From Myxococcota bacterium (GTDB lineage: Bacteria > Myxococcota_A > UBA9160 > UBA4427), in assembly GCA_041389495.1 (NCBI GenBank), contig JAWKRT010000001.1, forward strand, positions 1-64,000: a stretch of 64,000 nucleotides of DNA, read 5' to 3'. Each line of letters starts with the position of its first letter. Position 1 is the first letter of the stretch. A program made the translations under genes and the position numbers. Below the pieces are notes generated by a model. The model was not told the DNA's origin, made no database searches, and saw only the letters and a program-made list of their open reading frames with translations. Shown here piece after piece: positions 1-7,904 of the stretch.

Positions 1-519
1 ACCCGTCTGCTGCCAGATCTCGGGGCCCGTGCTGCGGACGTGCCCGTTGCGGTTCGAGAGGTTGTCCCACTGGTTCGCGTAGAGGACGCCGCGCGGCTCC
101 GTCTTCGCGAGCTCCTGCGCCATGCGCTCGGCCTGGTGGACGTAGTGCTCCGGGTTCTTGAACGGGACGGCGGGCACCTCGTGCACCTCGGCGCCGCACA
201 GCCGGAGCATGTCCTTCTTCTCCTGGCTCTGCGTGTCGGGCATGAGGATGACGGTGCGGTAGCCGCGCGCGTTGCCGACGAGCGCGAGCCCGATGCCCGT
301 GTTGCCGGCCGTGCCCTCGACGACGACGCCGCCCGGCTCGAGATCGCCGCGCTCCTCCGCGTCGAGGATCATGTAGAGCGCCGCGCGATCCTTCACCGAG
401 CCGCCCGGGTTCAGGAACTCGGCCTTGCCGAGGATCGTGCAGCCCGTCTCCTCCGAGAGCTTGCGCAGCCGGATGAGCGGCGTGCTGCCGACGGTCTCGC
501 AGAATCCATCGCGAATCAT
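1..519 (-). CDS. cysK: Cysteine synthase, partial (3' end outside window)
   Basis: The protein begins MIRDGFCETVGSTPLIRL and continues with GSVKDRAALYMI, the PLP-binding lysine motif of O-acetylserine sulfhydrylase, then an EGTAGNTGIGLAL phosphate-binding loop. These are hallmark motifs of fold-type II cysteine synthases, which make L-cysteine from O-acetylserine and sulfide. About 173 residues are present; the C-terminal part runs off the left edge. The ATG at 519 is followed directly by conserved family sequence, so the start is secure. The gene lies in line with a rhodanese and a sulfite reductase on the same strand, consistent with sulfide assimilation. A cystathionine beta-synthase-like paralogue cannot be excluded from the N-terminal half alone. 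Confidence 0.9.
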   Translation of the reverse strand, partial: MIRDGFCETVGSTPLIRLRKLSEETGCTILGKAEFLNPGGSVKDRAALYMILDAEERGDLEPGGVVVEGTAGNTGIGLALVGNARGYRTVILMPDTQSQEKKDMLRLCGAEVHEVPAVPFKNPEHYVHQAERMAQELAKTEPRGVLYANQWDNLSNRNGHVRSTGPEIWQQTG

Positions 520-579
520 TCGGTGCTCCTCGGCGCGCGGCGCGGCGGCCGCGCAGCATACCCCACGGCCGCGCTCCGC

Positions 580-999
580 TCAGCGGCCGCGGCGGAAGAC
601 GACGAGCCGCGAGGCGGCGAAGTTGAAGCCCATGCCCGCCGCGATTCCGATCGCCTGCGCGATCGACGCGGCTGGCAGCTCGACGGTCGCGAGCAGCGCG
701 ACGAGCACGGCGGCGTTCACCGCGAACCCGAGCAGCGACGCCGCGACGAAGCTCGCATAACGACGCAGCGAGAGCCCTGCGCGACCCGGCGCCCGCCCCC
801 GGAACGTCCACAGCTCGTTCAGCGCGTAGTTCTGCGTGACGGCGACGCCGAACGCGCAGGCCGCGCCCGCGAGCGGCGGCGCGAAGGACGTCCGCGGCGC
901 GTCGACGACGAGCCAGAACACGGCCAGGTTCGTCAGCGTCCCGAGCCCGCCGACGGCGGCGAAGCGCGCGAGGTCGCCGGCGGCGCCCCGTTCCGTCAC
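580..999 (-). CDS. GtrA-family membrane protein
   Basis: This 139-residue protein has four predicted membrane helices and the GtrA pattern FAAVGGLGTLTNLAVFW near the N-terminus, a central NYALNELWTF motif, and NFAASRLVVFR at the C-terminus. GtrA/DPMS-type proteins are thought to help move polyprenyl-linked sugars across the inner membrane. The start is GTG at 999: it overlaps the TGA of the upstream DUF4202 gene as GTGA, which implies translational coupling. No glycosyltransferase lies beside it, so its substrate is unknown. Confidence 0.82.
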   Translation of the reverse strand: MTERGAAGDLARFAAVGGLGTLTNLAVFWLVVDAPRTSFAPPLAGAACAFGVAVTQNYALNELWTFRGRAPGRAGLSLRRYASFVAASLLGFAVNAAVLVALLATVELPAASIAQAIGIAAGMGFNFAASRLVVFRRGR

Positions 1000-1634
1000 G
1001 ACGCCCCGTCGTCCGTTCCGTCGCTGCCGGGTCCGCTCTCGAGCGCGCGCTCGACGAGCGCGCGCGCGCCCTCGTCGAGCGGCAGCGCGCCCGCGAGCTC
1101 GCGCGCGCGCGTGCTCATCTTGCGGAGCGTCTTGCGCAGCACGTCGAGCGCCTTCGCCTCGTCGTCGAGCTTCGCGGCCGTCTCGACGAGCTGCGTCTCC
1201 AGGAAGACGAGGCAGAGCGCATCCTCGAAGGCCTGCGCTTCGGCGTCGCCGCGTCCGAGGCCCTCCTTGCGGAGGAGGGATTGCACGCGCGCGATCGCGG
1301 ACTCCGGGTAGCCCTCTCGCGCGAGGATCTCGCCCGCGCGCGCGGCGTGGTGCGCCTGCAGCGCGCGCCGCCAGCGGTGGTAGCCGGCGCGGCCCATCGG
1401 GTGGCTCGCGCGCGGGATCGCCCAGCGCTCGAGGTGGTGTGCGCGCGCGGCGAGCACGAGCTCCTCGGACGGCGCATCGACGAGCCGCGCGACCCACGCG
1501 CTCGCGAGCTCGGCGTGCGCGAGCTCCTTCGGCCGGGGCTCGCCGCGCACGACGAGCGTGTGCGGGTCGGCGGCGTTCGCCGCGTCGATCGCCGCGATCG
1601 CGCGCCGGAGACGGTCGGTCGGTGCGGCGGGCAC
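996..1634 (-). CDS. DUF4202 domain protein
   Basis: The 212-residue soluble protein is mostly helical and resembles the DUF4202 family, with motifs such as HHLERWAIPRASHP, GYHRWRRALQAHHA and VFLETQL. The many conserved histidines and the acidic ALCLVFLE stretch resemble HD-type metal sites, but no activity is established. It is translationally coupled to the downstream GtrA gene by a 4-bp overlap and lies in the same orientation as sulfur assimilation genes. The family assignment rests on recalled motif similarity. Confidence 0.75.
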   Translation of the reverse strand: MPAAPTDRLRRAIAAIDAANAADPHTLVVRGEPRPKELAHAELASAWVARLVDAPSEELVLAARAHHLERWAIPRASHPMGRAGYHRWRRALQAHHAARAGEILAREGYPESAIARVQSLLRKEGLGRGDAEAQAFEDALCLVFLETQLVETAAKLDDEAKALDVLRKTLRKMSTRARELAGALPLDEGARALVERALESGPGSDGTDDGAS

Positions 1635-1713
1635 GTGGGGCGGGCTCCGCTCGCCGGGGGCCGCCGGTGCGCGCGCGGCGGCGCCGCCGCGACACGGTGG
1701 CGGTGCGCGGCGA

Positions 1714-2046
1714 TCAGTAGGTGGGCACGTCGGGGTCGATGCGCTCGGACCAGGCGGTGATCCCGCCCGCGACGTTCCAGACGTCGTCGTACCCGAGCTG
1801 GCGCAGCGCGACGACGGCCTTCGCGCTGCGTCCCCCGAGCTTGCAGTGGACGACGACCTTCCGGTCGCGCGGGATGTCGGCGAGGCTCTGCGCGACGCGC
1901 GCGAGCGGGATGTTCACGCCGCCGAGCGTCGCGATCGCGACCTCGTGCGGCTCGCGCACGTCGAGCAGGAAGAAGTCCGCGCCCTCCTCGCGCAACCGCG
2001 CGAGGTCCTCGACCGTGATGTCCCAGTCGCTCTGTGCGTTCGCCAT
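1714..2046 (-). CDS. Single-domain rhodanese
   Basis: The 110-residue protein is one rhodanese domain. It has the LLDVREPHEVAIATLGG CH2A-type motif, a catalytic cysteine in the loop HCKLGGRSA, and a C-terminal NVAGGITAW. It probably carries persulfide sulfur in the cytoplasm, as the rhodanese domains of MoeB/ThiF-type proteins do. A GAGGAG ribosome site precedes the ATG at 2046, and the gap to the upstream gene is only 9 bp, so it is likely co-transcribed with the unknown protein and the sulfite reductase. Confidence 0.9.
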   Translation of the reverse strand: MANAQSDWDITVEDLARLREEGADFFLLDVREPHEVAIATLGGVNIPLARVAQSLADIPRDRKVVVHCKLGGRSAKAVVALRQLGYDDVWNVAGGITAWSERIDPDVPTY

Positions 2047-2055
2047 GCGGGCTCC

Positions 2056-2634
2056 TCAGCGCGCGAGGCGCGCGAGCAGCTCGTCGGCCGTCGCCGCCCG
2101 CTCTGCGCGCGCCACGAGGGCGAGCGGCTTGCGCGCATCGTCGGCGCCGCGGCGCTCGATCGCGCACGCGCCGAAGAGCGCCTCGAACACCGGCGTGCTC
2201 GCGGCCTTCGCGGCGGCGAACGCGTCGTCGTCGTTCGGGGCGACGAGTCGATCGAGCAGCTGCAGCTCGACTGCGTCGAGCGCGAAGCGCAGCCCCGTGC
2301 GGCCGTCGGCCTCGATCGCCTTCGCGCAGGCGATCGCCTTCGCGAGCGCATCCGGGAGGACGTCGGCGAGCGCAGCGCGGCCGTAGCGCTTGCGCACGGT
2401 GAGCAGGCCCGCGTGGCCGCCGACCGCGTCGAGCCCGTAGTCGACGTCGTGCCCGATCAGCACGATGCCCGGCCCGTTCGGCACGTGGGCGTAGTCGGCG
2501 ACGTCGATCAGCAGGCCCGGCACGCTCGACTTCTGGATGAACTCGTGGAAGAGCGGCGTGAACGGAGCGAGGTCGACGGGCGCCGACGGGTCGGGCGCGA
2601 CGAAGAGCTTGAGGGCGATGCGCTGCGGATGCAT
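2056..2634 (-). CDS. Conserved-looking protein of unknown function, partner of sulfite reductase
   Basis: I do not recognise a family for this 192-residue soluble protein. It starts MHPQRIALKLFVAPD and contains FTPLFHEFIQKSSVPGLLID, a DVADYAHVPNGPG stretch and GIVLIGHDVDYGLD, followed by a helical second half. The 51-bp spacing from the sulfite reductase stop and 9-bp gap to rhodanese suggest one operon. The tight placement directly downstream of the reductase hints at an accessory role in sulfite or nitrite reduction, but that is inference. Codon bias matches its neighbours, so it is probably a real gene. Confidence 0.75.
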   Translation of the reverse strand: MHPQRIALKLFVAPDPSAPVDLAPFTPLFHEFIQKSSVPGLLIDVADYAHVPNGPGIVLIGHDVDYGLDAVGGHAGLLTVRKRYGRAALADVLPDALAKAIACAKAIEADGRTGLRFALDAVELQLLDRLVAPNDDDAFAAAKAASTPVFEALFGACAIERRGADDARKPLALVARAERAATADELLARLAR

Positions 2635-2685
2635 GGGTTCGCGGGTCTCCGGGGTACGAGCGAGGCGGGGGCTCGGTGCGCGCCG

Positions 2686-4998
2686 TCAGGCGCCGATCCG
2701 GACGGGGCCGTCGCCGCCCGCTCCGATCGCCTCGAGCGCGGCGAGCCGCGTCTCGCAGGCGTGGCACGCCTCGATGAAGAGCTGCGCCTCCTCGACGATC
2801 GCGGCCGCGAGGTCGCGCGTCACGTCGACGCGCCCGCGCGCGTGCCGGTCGAGCAGGTGCTGTCCGAACTTCCCCTTCGCGTACTTGTCGAAGAAGAGCT
2901 CGGTGTCGAAGAAGCGCCGCTTCCACTCGGCGACGATCTCCTCGGGCTTCTCGGTCACGTCGATGTACTGCATGCGCACGAGCGCGCGCGCGGCCGTGCA
3001 CATCGCCGTGTACGCGAGCTCGTCGGCGCCGGCGAAGTCGCCTTCCTCGAGCGCGCACTGCGCGTCGAACGCCTGCGACTCGGCGCGCACCACCTCGATG
3101 CCGAACAGCGAGACGACCTCGCCCGCGCACTCGCCGACGCCGAGGTCGCCGATCGTGAACTCGCGCACGTCGCCCCAGTCGCTGTAGTAGCTCGGGTCCT
3201 CGTCGTAGGCGGGGATCTTCATGAACGGGTCGAGGAACTTGCGCACGTCGCGCTTGCCCACGCGCCCCACCCAGGTCTGGAAGTCCTCGCCCGGCTCGCG
3301 CTCGCGCACGAAGCGGTCGGTGAGCGCGTCGACGACGTCGGGCACGACGCGGCTCGGCACCGAGCCGACGGCGAGGCCGTAGGCGCCCGCGTTGTTCGTC
3401 CACTCCCCGCCGAGCACGACCTGGAAGTGCGGCACCGTGCGGCCGTCCGCCTTGCGCGAGTTGCCGTAGAAGCCGATGTCGGCGACGTGGTGCTGGCCGC
3501 AGCTGTTGAAGCAGCCGCTCACCTTCACGTGCAGCCCCTTCACGGCCTCGTCGAGCGAGGCGCTCTTCTCGGCGAGCCGCTTGCGCAGCACGCCGCCGAC
3601 GCCGCGCGACGCGGCGATGCCGAGCTTGCACGTGTCGGTGCCGGGGCACGACGTGACGTCGACGATCGTCTGCGCGCCGGGCGCGGCGAGGCCGGCCGCT
3701 CGCAGCTCGGCGTAGAGCGCGGGGAGGTCGGCCTGCGGCACGAAGCGGAGCACGATGTTCTGCTCGACCGTCGTGCGCAGGTTGTCGCCCGCGAAGCTGC
3801 GCGCGATGTCGGCGAGCGCGCGCGTCTGCTCGGACGTCAGGTCGCCGAGCGGCAGGTTCAGCGTGACGACGACGTAGCCGTCCTGGCGCTGCGGCGTCAC
3901 GTTCGTGCGCGCGAACTCGGCGAACCCGTCCGGGCCGTCGAGCTTCGCGGCGGGCGCGGCCGGGCGCGCGGGCTCGCCCTGCGTGTGCGGCATGTCGGCG
4001 AGGAAGGCGGTGTGGCGCGGGTCGTGCGGGAGCGCCGCGCGCTCCTCCTCGACGAGGCGCTGGAACTCCTCGATGCCGAGCTTCGCGACGAGGAACTTGA
4101 TGCGCGCGCGCCCGCGGTTCTTCTTCTCGCCGAGCCGCGCGAAGACGCGCGCGACGGCCTGCATCTGCGGGAGCAGCTCCTCCTCGGGCGTGAACTCCGA
4201 GAGCGTCTTCGCCTGGTACGGGACGGTGCCGAGCCCGCCGCCGACCACCACCTTGAAGCCGCGCTTCCCGTCCTTCACGCGCGCGACGAAGCCCGCGTCG
4301 TGGAGCTGCACGAGGCCGCAGGCCTCCTGCTCGCAGCCCGAGAACGCGGGCTTGAACTTGCGGCCGAAGTCCTGGACGTCGGGGTGGCCGAGCAGGAAGC
4401 GCATCAGCGCGCTCGCGTAGGGCGAGACGTCGAACGCCTCGGTGCGGCACACGCCCGCGAGCGGGCACGCCGTCACGTTGCGCACGGAGTTGCCGCAGGC
4501 CTCGCGCGTCGTGATGTCGACGGCCGCGAGGCGCCGCATCATGTCGGGCGTGTCCTCGATGTGGACGAAGTGCAGCTGGACGTCCTGGCGCGTCGTGATG
4601 TGCAGGATGCCGTCGCTGTACTCCTCCGCGCAGTCGGCGAGCACCTCGAGCTGCTCGGGCGAGATGCCGCCGTACGGGATCTTGATGCGCTGCATGCCGG
4701 GCGCGTCCCAGACGGTGTCGGGCCCCTTCGTCGGGACGTCGGGGAAGGCGAGCGTGCGCTCCGTGATGCCGTCGTGGCGCTGGCCGGCGTCGTAGCGCTG
4801 TCCGTAGGCGCCGCGGCGCAGGCGCGTCTCGGCGAAGACCTTCTCGTCGATCTTCCCCTGCTTGCGCAGCTCGAGCTGGCTCTCGAAGTCGTCGATCTCC
4901 TGCGCCCAGCCCGTGTCCATGCGCTCGGCGAGGCGCTCGGCCCAGGTCGCGCCGGCCTTCGCGGGGGTGGAGTTCGGAGATGCGCCGTCGTGGGGCAT
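2686..4998 (-). CDS. Siroheme/[4Fe-4S] sulfite or nitrite reductase with C-terminal helical domain
   Basis: The 770-residue protein reduces sulfite (or nitrite) by six electrons at a coupled siroheme-[4Fe-4S] centre. Cluster cysteines are at 451, 457, 496 and 500 (TSCPGTDTCKLG and SGCFNSCGQHH). Their spacing, C-x5-C-x38-C-x3-C, is exactly that of the SiRHP/NirA family. The two tandem ferredoxin-like/hemoprotein repeats fill about residues 90-590. Residues about 605-770 are an extra, mostly helical domain that looks HEPN-like (LAYTAMCTAARALVRM). The start ATG at 4998 has a GAGGAA ribosome site; reading further upstream gives unlike sequence. CysK and rhodanese nearby favour sulfite as substrate; nitrite remains possible. 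Confidence 0.9.
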   Translation of the reverse strand: MPHDGASPNSTPAKAGATWAERLAERMDTGWAQEIDDFESQLELRKQGKIDEKVFAETRLRRGAYGQRYDAGQRHDGITERTLAFPDVPTKGPDTVWDAPGMQRIKIPYGGISPEQLEVLADCAEEYSDGILHITTRQDVQLHFVHIEDTPDMMRRLAAVDITTREACGNSVRNVTACPLAGVCRTEAFDVSPYASALMRFLLGHPDVQDFGRKFKPAFSGCEQEACGLVQLHDAGFVARVKDGKRGFKVVVGGGLGTVPYQAKTLSEFTPEEELLPQMQAVARVFARLGEKKNRGRARIKFLVAKLGIEEFQRLVEEERAALPHDPRHTAFLADMPHTQGEPARPAAPAAKLDGPDGFAEFARTNVTPQRQDGYVVVTLNLPLGDLTSEQTRALADIARSFAGDNLRTTVEQNIVLRFVPQADLPALYAELRAAGLAAPGAQTIVDVTSCPGTDTCKLGIAASRGVGGVLRKRLAEKSASLDEAVKGLHVKVSGCFNSCGQHHVADIGFYGNSRKADGRTVPHFQVVLGGEWTNNAGAYGLAVGSVPSRVVPDVVDALTDRFVREREPGEDFQTWVGRVGKRDVRKFLDPFMKIPAYDEDPSYYSDWGDVREFTIGDLGVGECAGEVVSLFGIEVVRAESQAFDAQCALEEGDFAGADELAYTAMCTAARALVRMQYIDVTEKPEEIVAEWKRRFFDTELFFDKYAKGKFGQHLLDRHARGRVDVTRDLAAAIVEEAQLFIEACHACETRLAALEAIGAGGDGPVRIGA

Positions 4999-5389
4999 GG
5001 CGGGTTCCTCGGATCCGCTTCGCGGCGTCGCGGGCGCTGTGCGGCGCGGGCGACGGGCGCGTTGCGGGACGTGTCGGGCGGTTCGATGCTGCGCTGCGAC
5101 GCGGGACACTCGGCGACTCGCGCCCGGAAAGCCGCGACAGAACGGCGGTTTGCGGGCGGGGCGCGCGAAGGGCGGACGATACCGATCCGGGCGCGAGGCA
5201 GTCAAGCCAGATCCCGATGGCTCCCATCAGGAATGGAGGCGCGCAGCCGCGGCGCGCCGCCCTCGCGGCTGCGAGGGCAGCGCGGCGCGTTCGATCGACA
5301 GCGGCGTGGTGCGGAGCGCTACGATGCGGCGCTCGCAGCCGCCTCGCGCCCGCGTCCACGCGTGCGGCCGCGCGAGCAAGGGTCCACCC
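4999..5389. other. Divergent intergenic region between sulfite reductase and cofG
   Basis: This 391-bp stretch separates the leftward sulfite reductase from the rightward cofG and must hold promoters for both. It is nearly as GC-rich as the genes, and I see no clear -35/-10 pair, operator palindrome or terminator. An in-frame ATG at 5324 could extend CofG, but the sequence it would add is basic and low in complexity. Confidence 0.5.
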
Positions 5390-6619
5390 GTGAGCCTGTC
5401 CTCGTCAGTCCTGCCGCCTTCGCCCTCCGAGGCCCAGCACCTCGTGAAGGCCGCGGTCGAGGACGGCCGGCTCGAGCGCGGCGCGGCGCTGCGCCTGGCA
5501 TCGGGGCTGCGCGACGCGGCCGTTCGCGAGGCCGTGCTCGAGGGCGCCTCCGAGAGCAAGCGCCGCGGCCACGGCGACCGCGTCTCGGTGAGCCGCAACA
5601 TCTTCGTCCCGCTGACGAACCTCTGCCGCAACCGCTGCAGCTACTGCACGTTCGCGAAGCTCCCGGACTCGCCCGAGGCGAAGACCTACACGCTCGACGA
5701 GGTCGCCGACGAGGTGCGCGGCGGCGTCGCGACGGGTTGCATCGAGGCGCTCTTCTGCCTCGGCGACAAGCCCGAGGTCGCCTACCGCTCGTACCGCGAC
5801 GAGCTCGCGTCGCGCGGGTTCGGGTCGACGACCGATCTGCTCGTCGAGGCCTGCCGGGTCGCGTTCGAGGGCGGGATGCTGCCGCACACGAACGCCGGGA
5901 TCCTGTCCGCGGAGGACATGGAGCGGCTGCGTCCGTGGAACGCCTCGATGGGCCTCATGATGGAGACGACGAGCGAGCGCCTGCGCGGCAAGGGCATGCC
6001 GCACATGCACGCGCCGGACAAGGATCCGAAGGTCCGCATCCGCATGCACGAGGAGGCGGGCGAGCTCCGCATCCCGTTCACGTCGGGCATCCTGCTCGGG
6101 ATCGGCGAGAACGACGAGGAGCGCGTCGACACCCTGCTCGCGCTGCGCGCGCTCGACGATCGCTTCGGTCACATCCAGGAGGTGATCGTCCAGCCGTTCC
6201 ACCCGAAGCCCGGCACGAAGATGCGCGCCGCGCCGTCGCTCCCCGACGCGGTCGTCGCCGGCTGGGTCGCGCTCGCGCGGCTCGTGCTCGGGCCCGCGCA
6301 GAACGTGCAGGCGCCGCCGAACCTCGCGCCCGAGGTGCTGCCGCTGCTGCTGCGCTCCGGGCTCAACGACTGGGGCGGCGTCTCGCCCGTGACGGTCGAC
6401 TTCATCAATCCCGAGGCGCCCTGGCCGGCGCTTCGCGCGCTGCGCGAGGCGACGGAGGGCGCGGGGCAGCGGCTCGTCGAGCGGCTGCCCGTGTATCCGA
6501 GGTTCATCCACGAGCGTCCCGGCTTCCTCGACGAGAGGGTCCGGGAGGCCATCGCGCGATTCGCGAACGACGCCGGCTTCGCGCGACGAACGACGCAGTC
6601 CGGAGAGGAGGCCGCCTAG
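5390..6619 (+). CDS. cofG: FO synthase subunit 1 (7,8-didemethyl-8-hydroxy-5-deazariboflavin synthase)
   Basis: CofG is the radical-SAM enzyme that closes the deazaflavin ring of FO, the chromophore of coenzyme F420. The cluster motif C-x3-C-x2-C is at residues 79, 83 and 86 (NLCRNRCSYCTF), followed by LPHTNAGILS, MGLMMETTS and a TSGILLGIGEN motif typical of CofG. The 409-residue length is slightly above the usual 330-390. I chose the GTG at 5390 because an AAGGG site lies 7 bp upstream; an ATG at 5324 is an alternative. The stop is one base before cofH, so both halves of FO synthase are co-translated. F420 maturation genes (cofC, cofD, cofE) are not in this window. Confidence 0.92.
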   Translation: MSLSSSVLPPSPSEAQHLVKAAVEDGRLERGAALRLASGLRDAAVREAVLEGASESKRRGHGDRVSVSRNIFVPLTNLCRNRCSYCTFAKLPDSPEAKTYTLDEVADEVRGGVATGCIEALFCLGDKPEVAYRSYRDELASRGFGSTTDLLVEACRVAFEGGMLPHTNAGILSAEDMERLRPWNASMGLMMETTSERLRGKGMPHMHAPDKDPKVRIRMHEEAGELRIPFTSGILLGIGENDEERVDTLLALRALDDRFGHIQEVIVQPFHPKPGTKMRAAPSLPDAVVAGWVALARLVLGPAQNVQAPPNLAPEVLPLLLRSGLNDWGGVSPVTVDFINPEAPWPALRALREATEGAGQRLVERLPVYPRFIHERPGFLDERVREAIARFANDAGFARRTTQSGEEAA

Positions 6620-6620
6620 C

Positions 6621-7874
6621 ATGCTCGAGCGATTGTTCGACGATGTGTCCCACGAGGTCGCGGTGCTCCTCGACCGCGCGCTCGACGGCCGCGAGCTGTC
6701 GGCGGCGGACGCCGAGACGCTGCTGCTCGCGCAGGGCCCCGACCTGCACGCGCTGCTGCGCGCGGCCGACGTCGCGCGGCGCGCGGACAAGGGCGACGAC
6801 GTCACCTACGTCGTGTGCCGCAACATCAACTTCACGAACGTCTGCTACGTGGGCTGCAGCTTCTGCGGCTTCGCGCGCCACCGCGAGGAAGCGGACGCCT
6901 ACGACCACCCGATGCAGGTGCTGCTCGGCAAGTGCCGCGACGCCGTCGCGCGCGGAGCCACCGAGGTCTGCATCCAGGGCGGCATCCACCCGAGCAAGGA
7001 CCACACGCACTACCGCGAGATCCTCGAGACCATCAAGGCCGAGTTCCCGCAGCTCCACATCCACGCGTTCTCGCCCGAGGAGATCGACTTCGGGCACCGC
7101 AAGAGCGGCATGCCGCTCGCCGAGTACCTGCGCTGGCTCGTCGACGCGGGGCTCGGAACGATGCCCGGCACGGCGGCCGAGATCCTCGACGACGAGGTGC
7201 GCAAGATCCTCTCGCCGAACAAGATCGGGCGCGAGCGCTGGATCGAGATCGTGACCACGGCCCACGAGGTGGGGCTGCGCTCGACGTCGACGCTGATGTA
7301 CGGCCACATCGAGAAGCCGCACCACGTCGCCGCCCACCTCGAGACGCTTCGCGACATCCAGAAGCGCACGGGCCGCTTCGCGGACGGCGGCTTCACGGAG
7401 TTCGTGCCGCTCGGCTTCATCCACGAGCGCAACCTGCTCTACAACTTCATGGGCGCGCGCCCCGGGCCGTCGATGCCCGACGACCTCCGCATCATCGCGG
7501 TCGCGCGCCTCTTCCTGCGCCCGTGGATCGAGAACGTCCAGGTGTCGTGGGTGAAGATGGGGCCGAAGCTCGGACAGATGGGTCTGTCCTCCGGCGCGAA
7601 CGACTTCGGCGGCACGCTGATGGAGGAGTCGATCAGCCGCGAGTCGGGCTCGGAGTTCGGCGAGAACACGCCGCCCGAGGAATTCCGCCGCCTCGTCCGC
7701 GAGCTCGGGCGCGTGCCGGTCGAGCGCAGCACGACCTACCGCGCGCTGCGCCGCTTCGACGACCCGTCGCTCGACCCGCCCTCGCTCGAGCCCGGCCGCG
7801 AGGCGAGCCTCGCGGGCCCGACGCGCTTCCGCGACGGCGTTCGCGCGCAGCGGCAGCTGCAGGCCGCGGGCTAG
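6621..7874 (+). CDS. cofH: FO synthase subunit 2 (tyrosine-diaminouracil 4-hydroxyphenyl transferase)
   Basis: CofH is a radical-SAM enzyme that joins the tyrosine-derived hydroxyphenyl group to 5-amino-6-ribitylaminouracil, giving the substrate for CofG. The cluster cysteines are 75, 79 and 82 (NVCYVGCSFCGF). Family motifs EVCIQGGIHP, HIHAFSPEEI, GLGTMPGTAAEIL and LGQMGLSSGANDFGGTLMEE are intact; the last distinguishes CofH/MqnC-type enzymes. MqnC or MqnE of the futalosine pathway are relatives, but the direct pairing with cofG settles the call. Length (417) is typical. Confidence 0.93.
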   Translation: MLERLFDDVSHEVAVLLDRALDGRELSAADAETLLLAQGPDLHALLRAADVARRADKGDDVTYVVCRNINFTNVCYVGCSFCGFARHREEADAYDHPMQVLLGKCRDAVARGATEVCIQGGIHPSKDHTHYREILETIKAEFPQLHIHAFSPEEIDFGHRKSGMPLAEYLRWLVDAGLGTMPGTAAEILDDEVRKILSPNKIGRERWIEIVTTAHEVGLRSTSTLMYGHIEKPHHVAAHLETLRDIQKRTGRFADGGFTEFVPLGFIHERNLLYNFMGARPGPSMPDDLRIIAVARLFLRPWIENVQVSWVKMGPKLGQMGLSSGANDFGGTLMEESISRESGSEFGENTPPEEFRRLVRELGRVPVERSTTYRALRRFDDPSLDPPSLEPGREASLAGPTRFRDGVRAQRQLQAAG

Positions 7875-7904
7875 CTCGCCGGAGGCCCCGCGACGCGCTC
7901 GATG

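Noticed and set aside
1115..7254. Very long open frames of about 1,400-1,900 codons on both strands across the left 7 kb
   Set aside because: They are a by-product of extreme GC content, in which stop codons are rare. They are Arg/Ala-rich, lack recognisable domains and overlap real genes with intact motifs.
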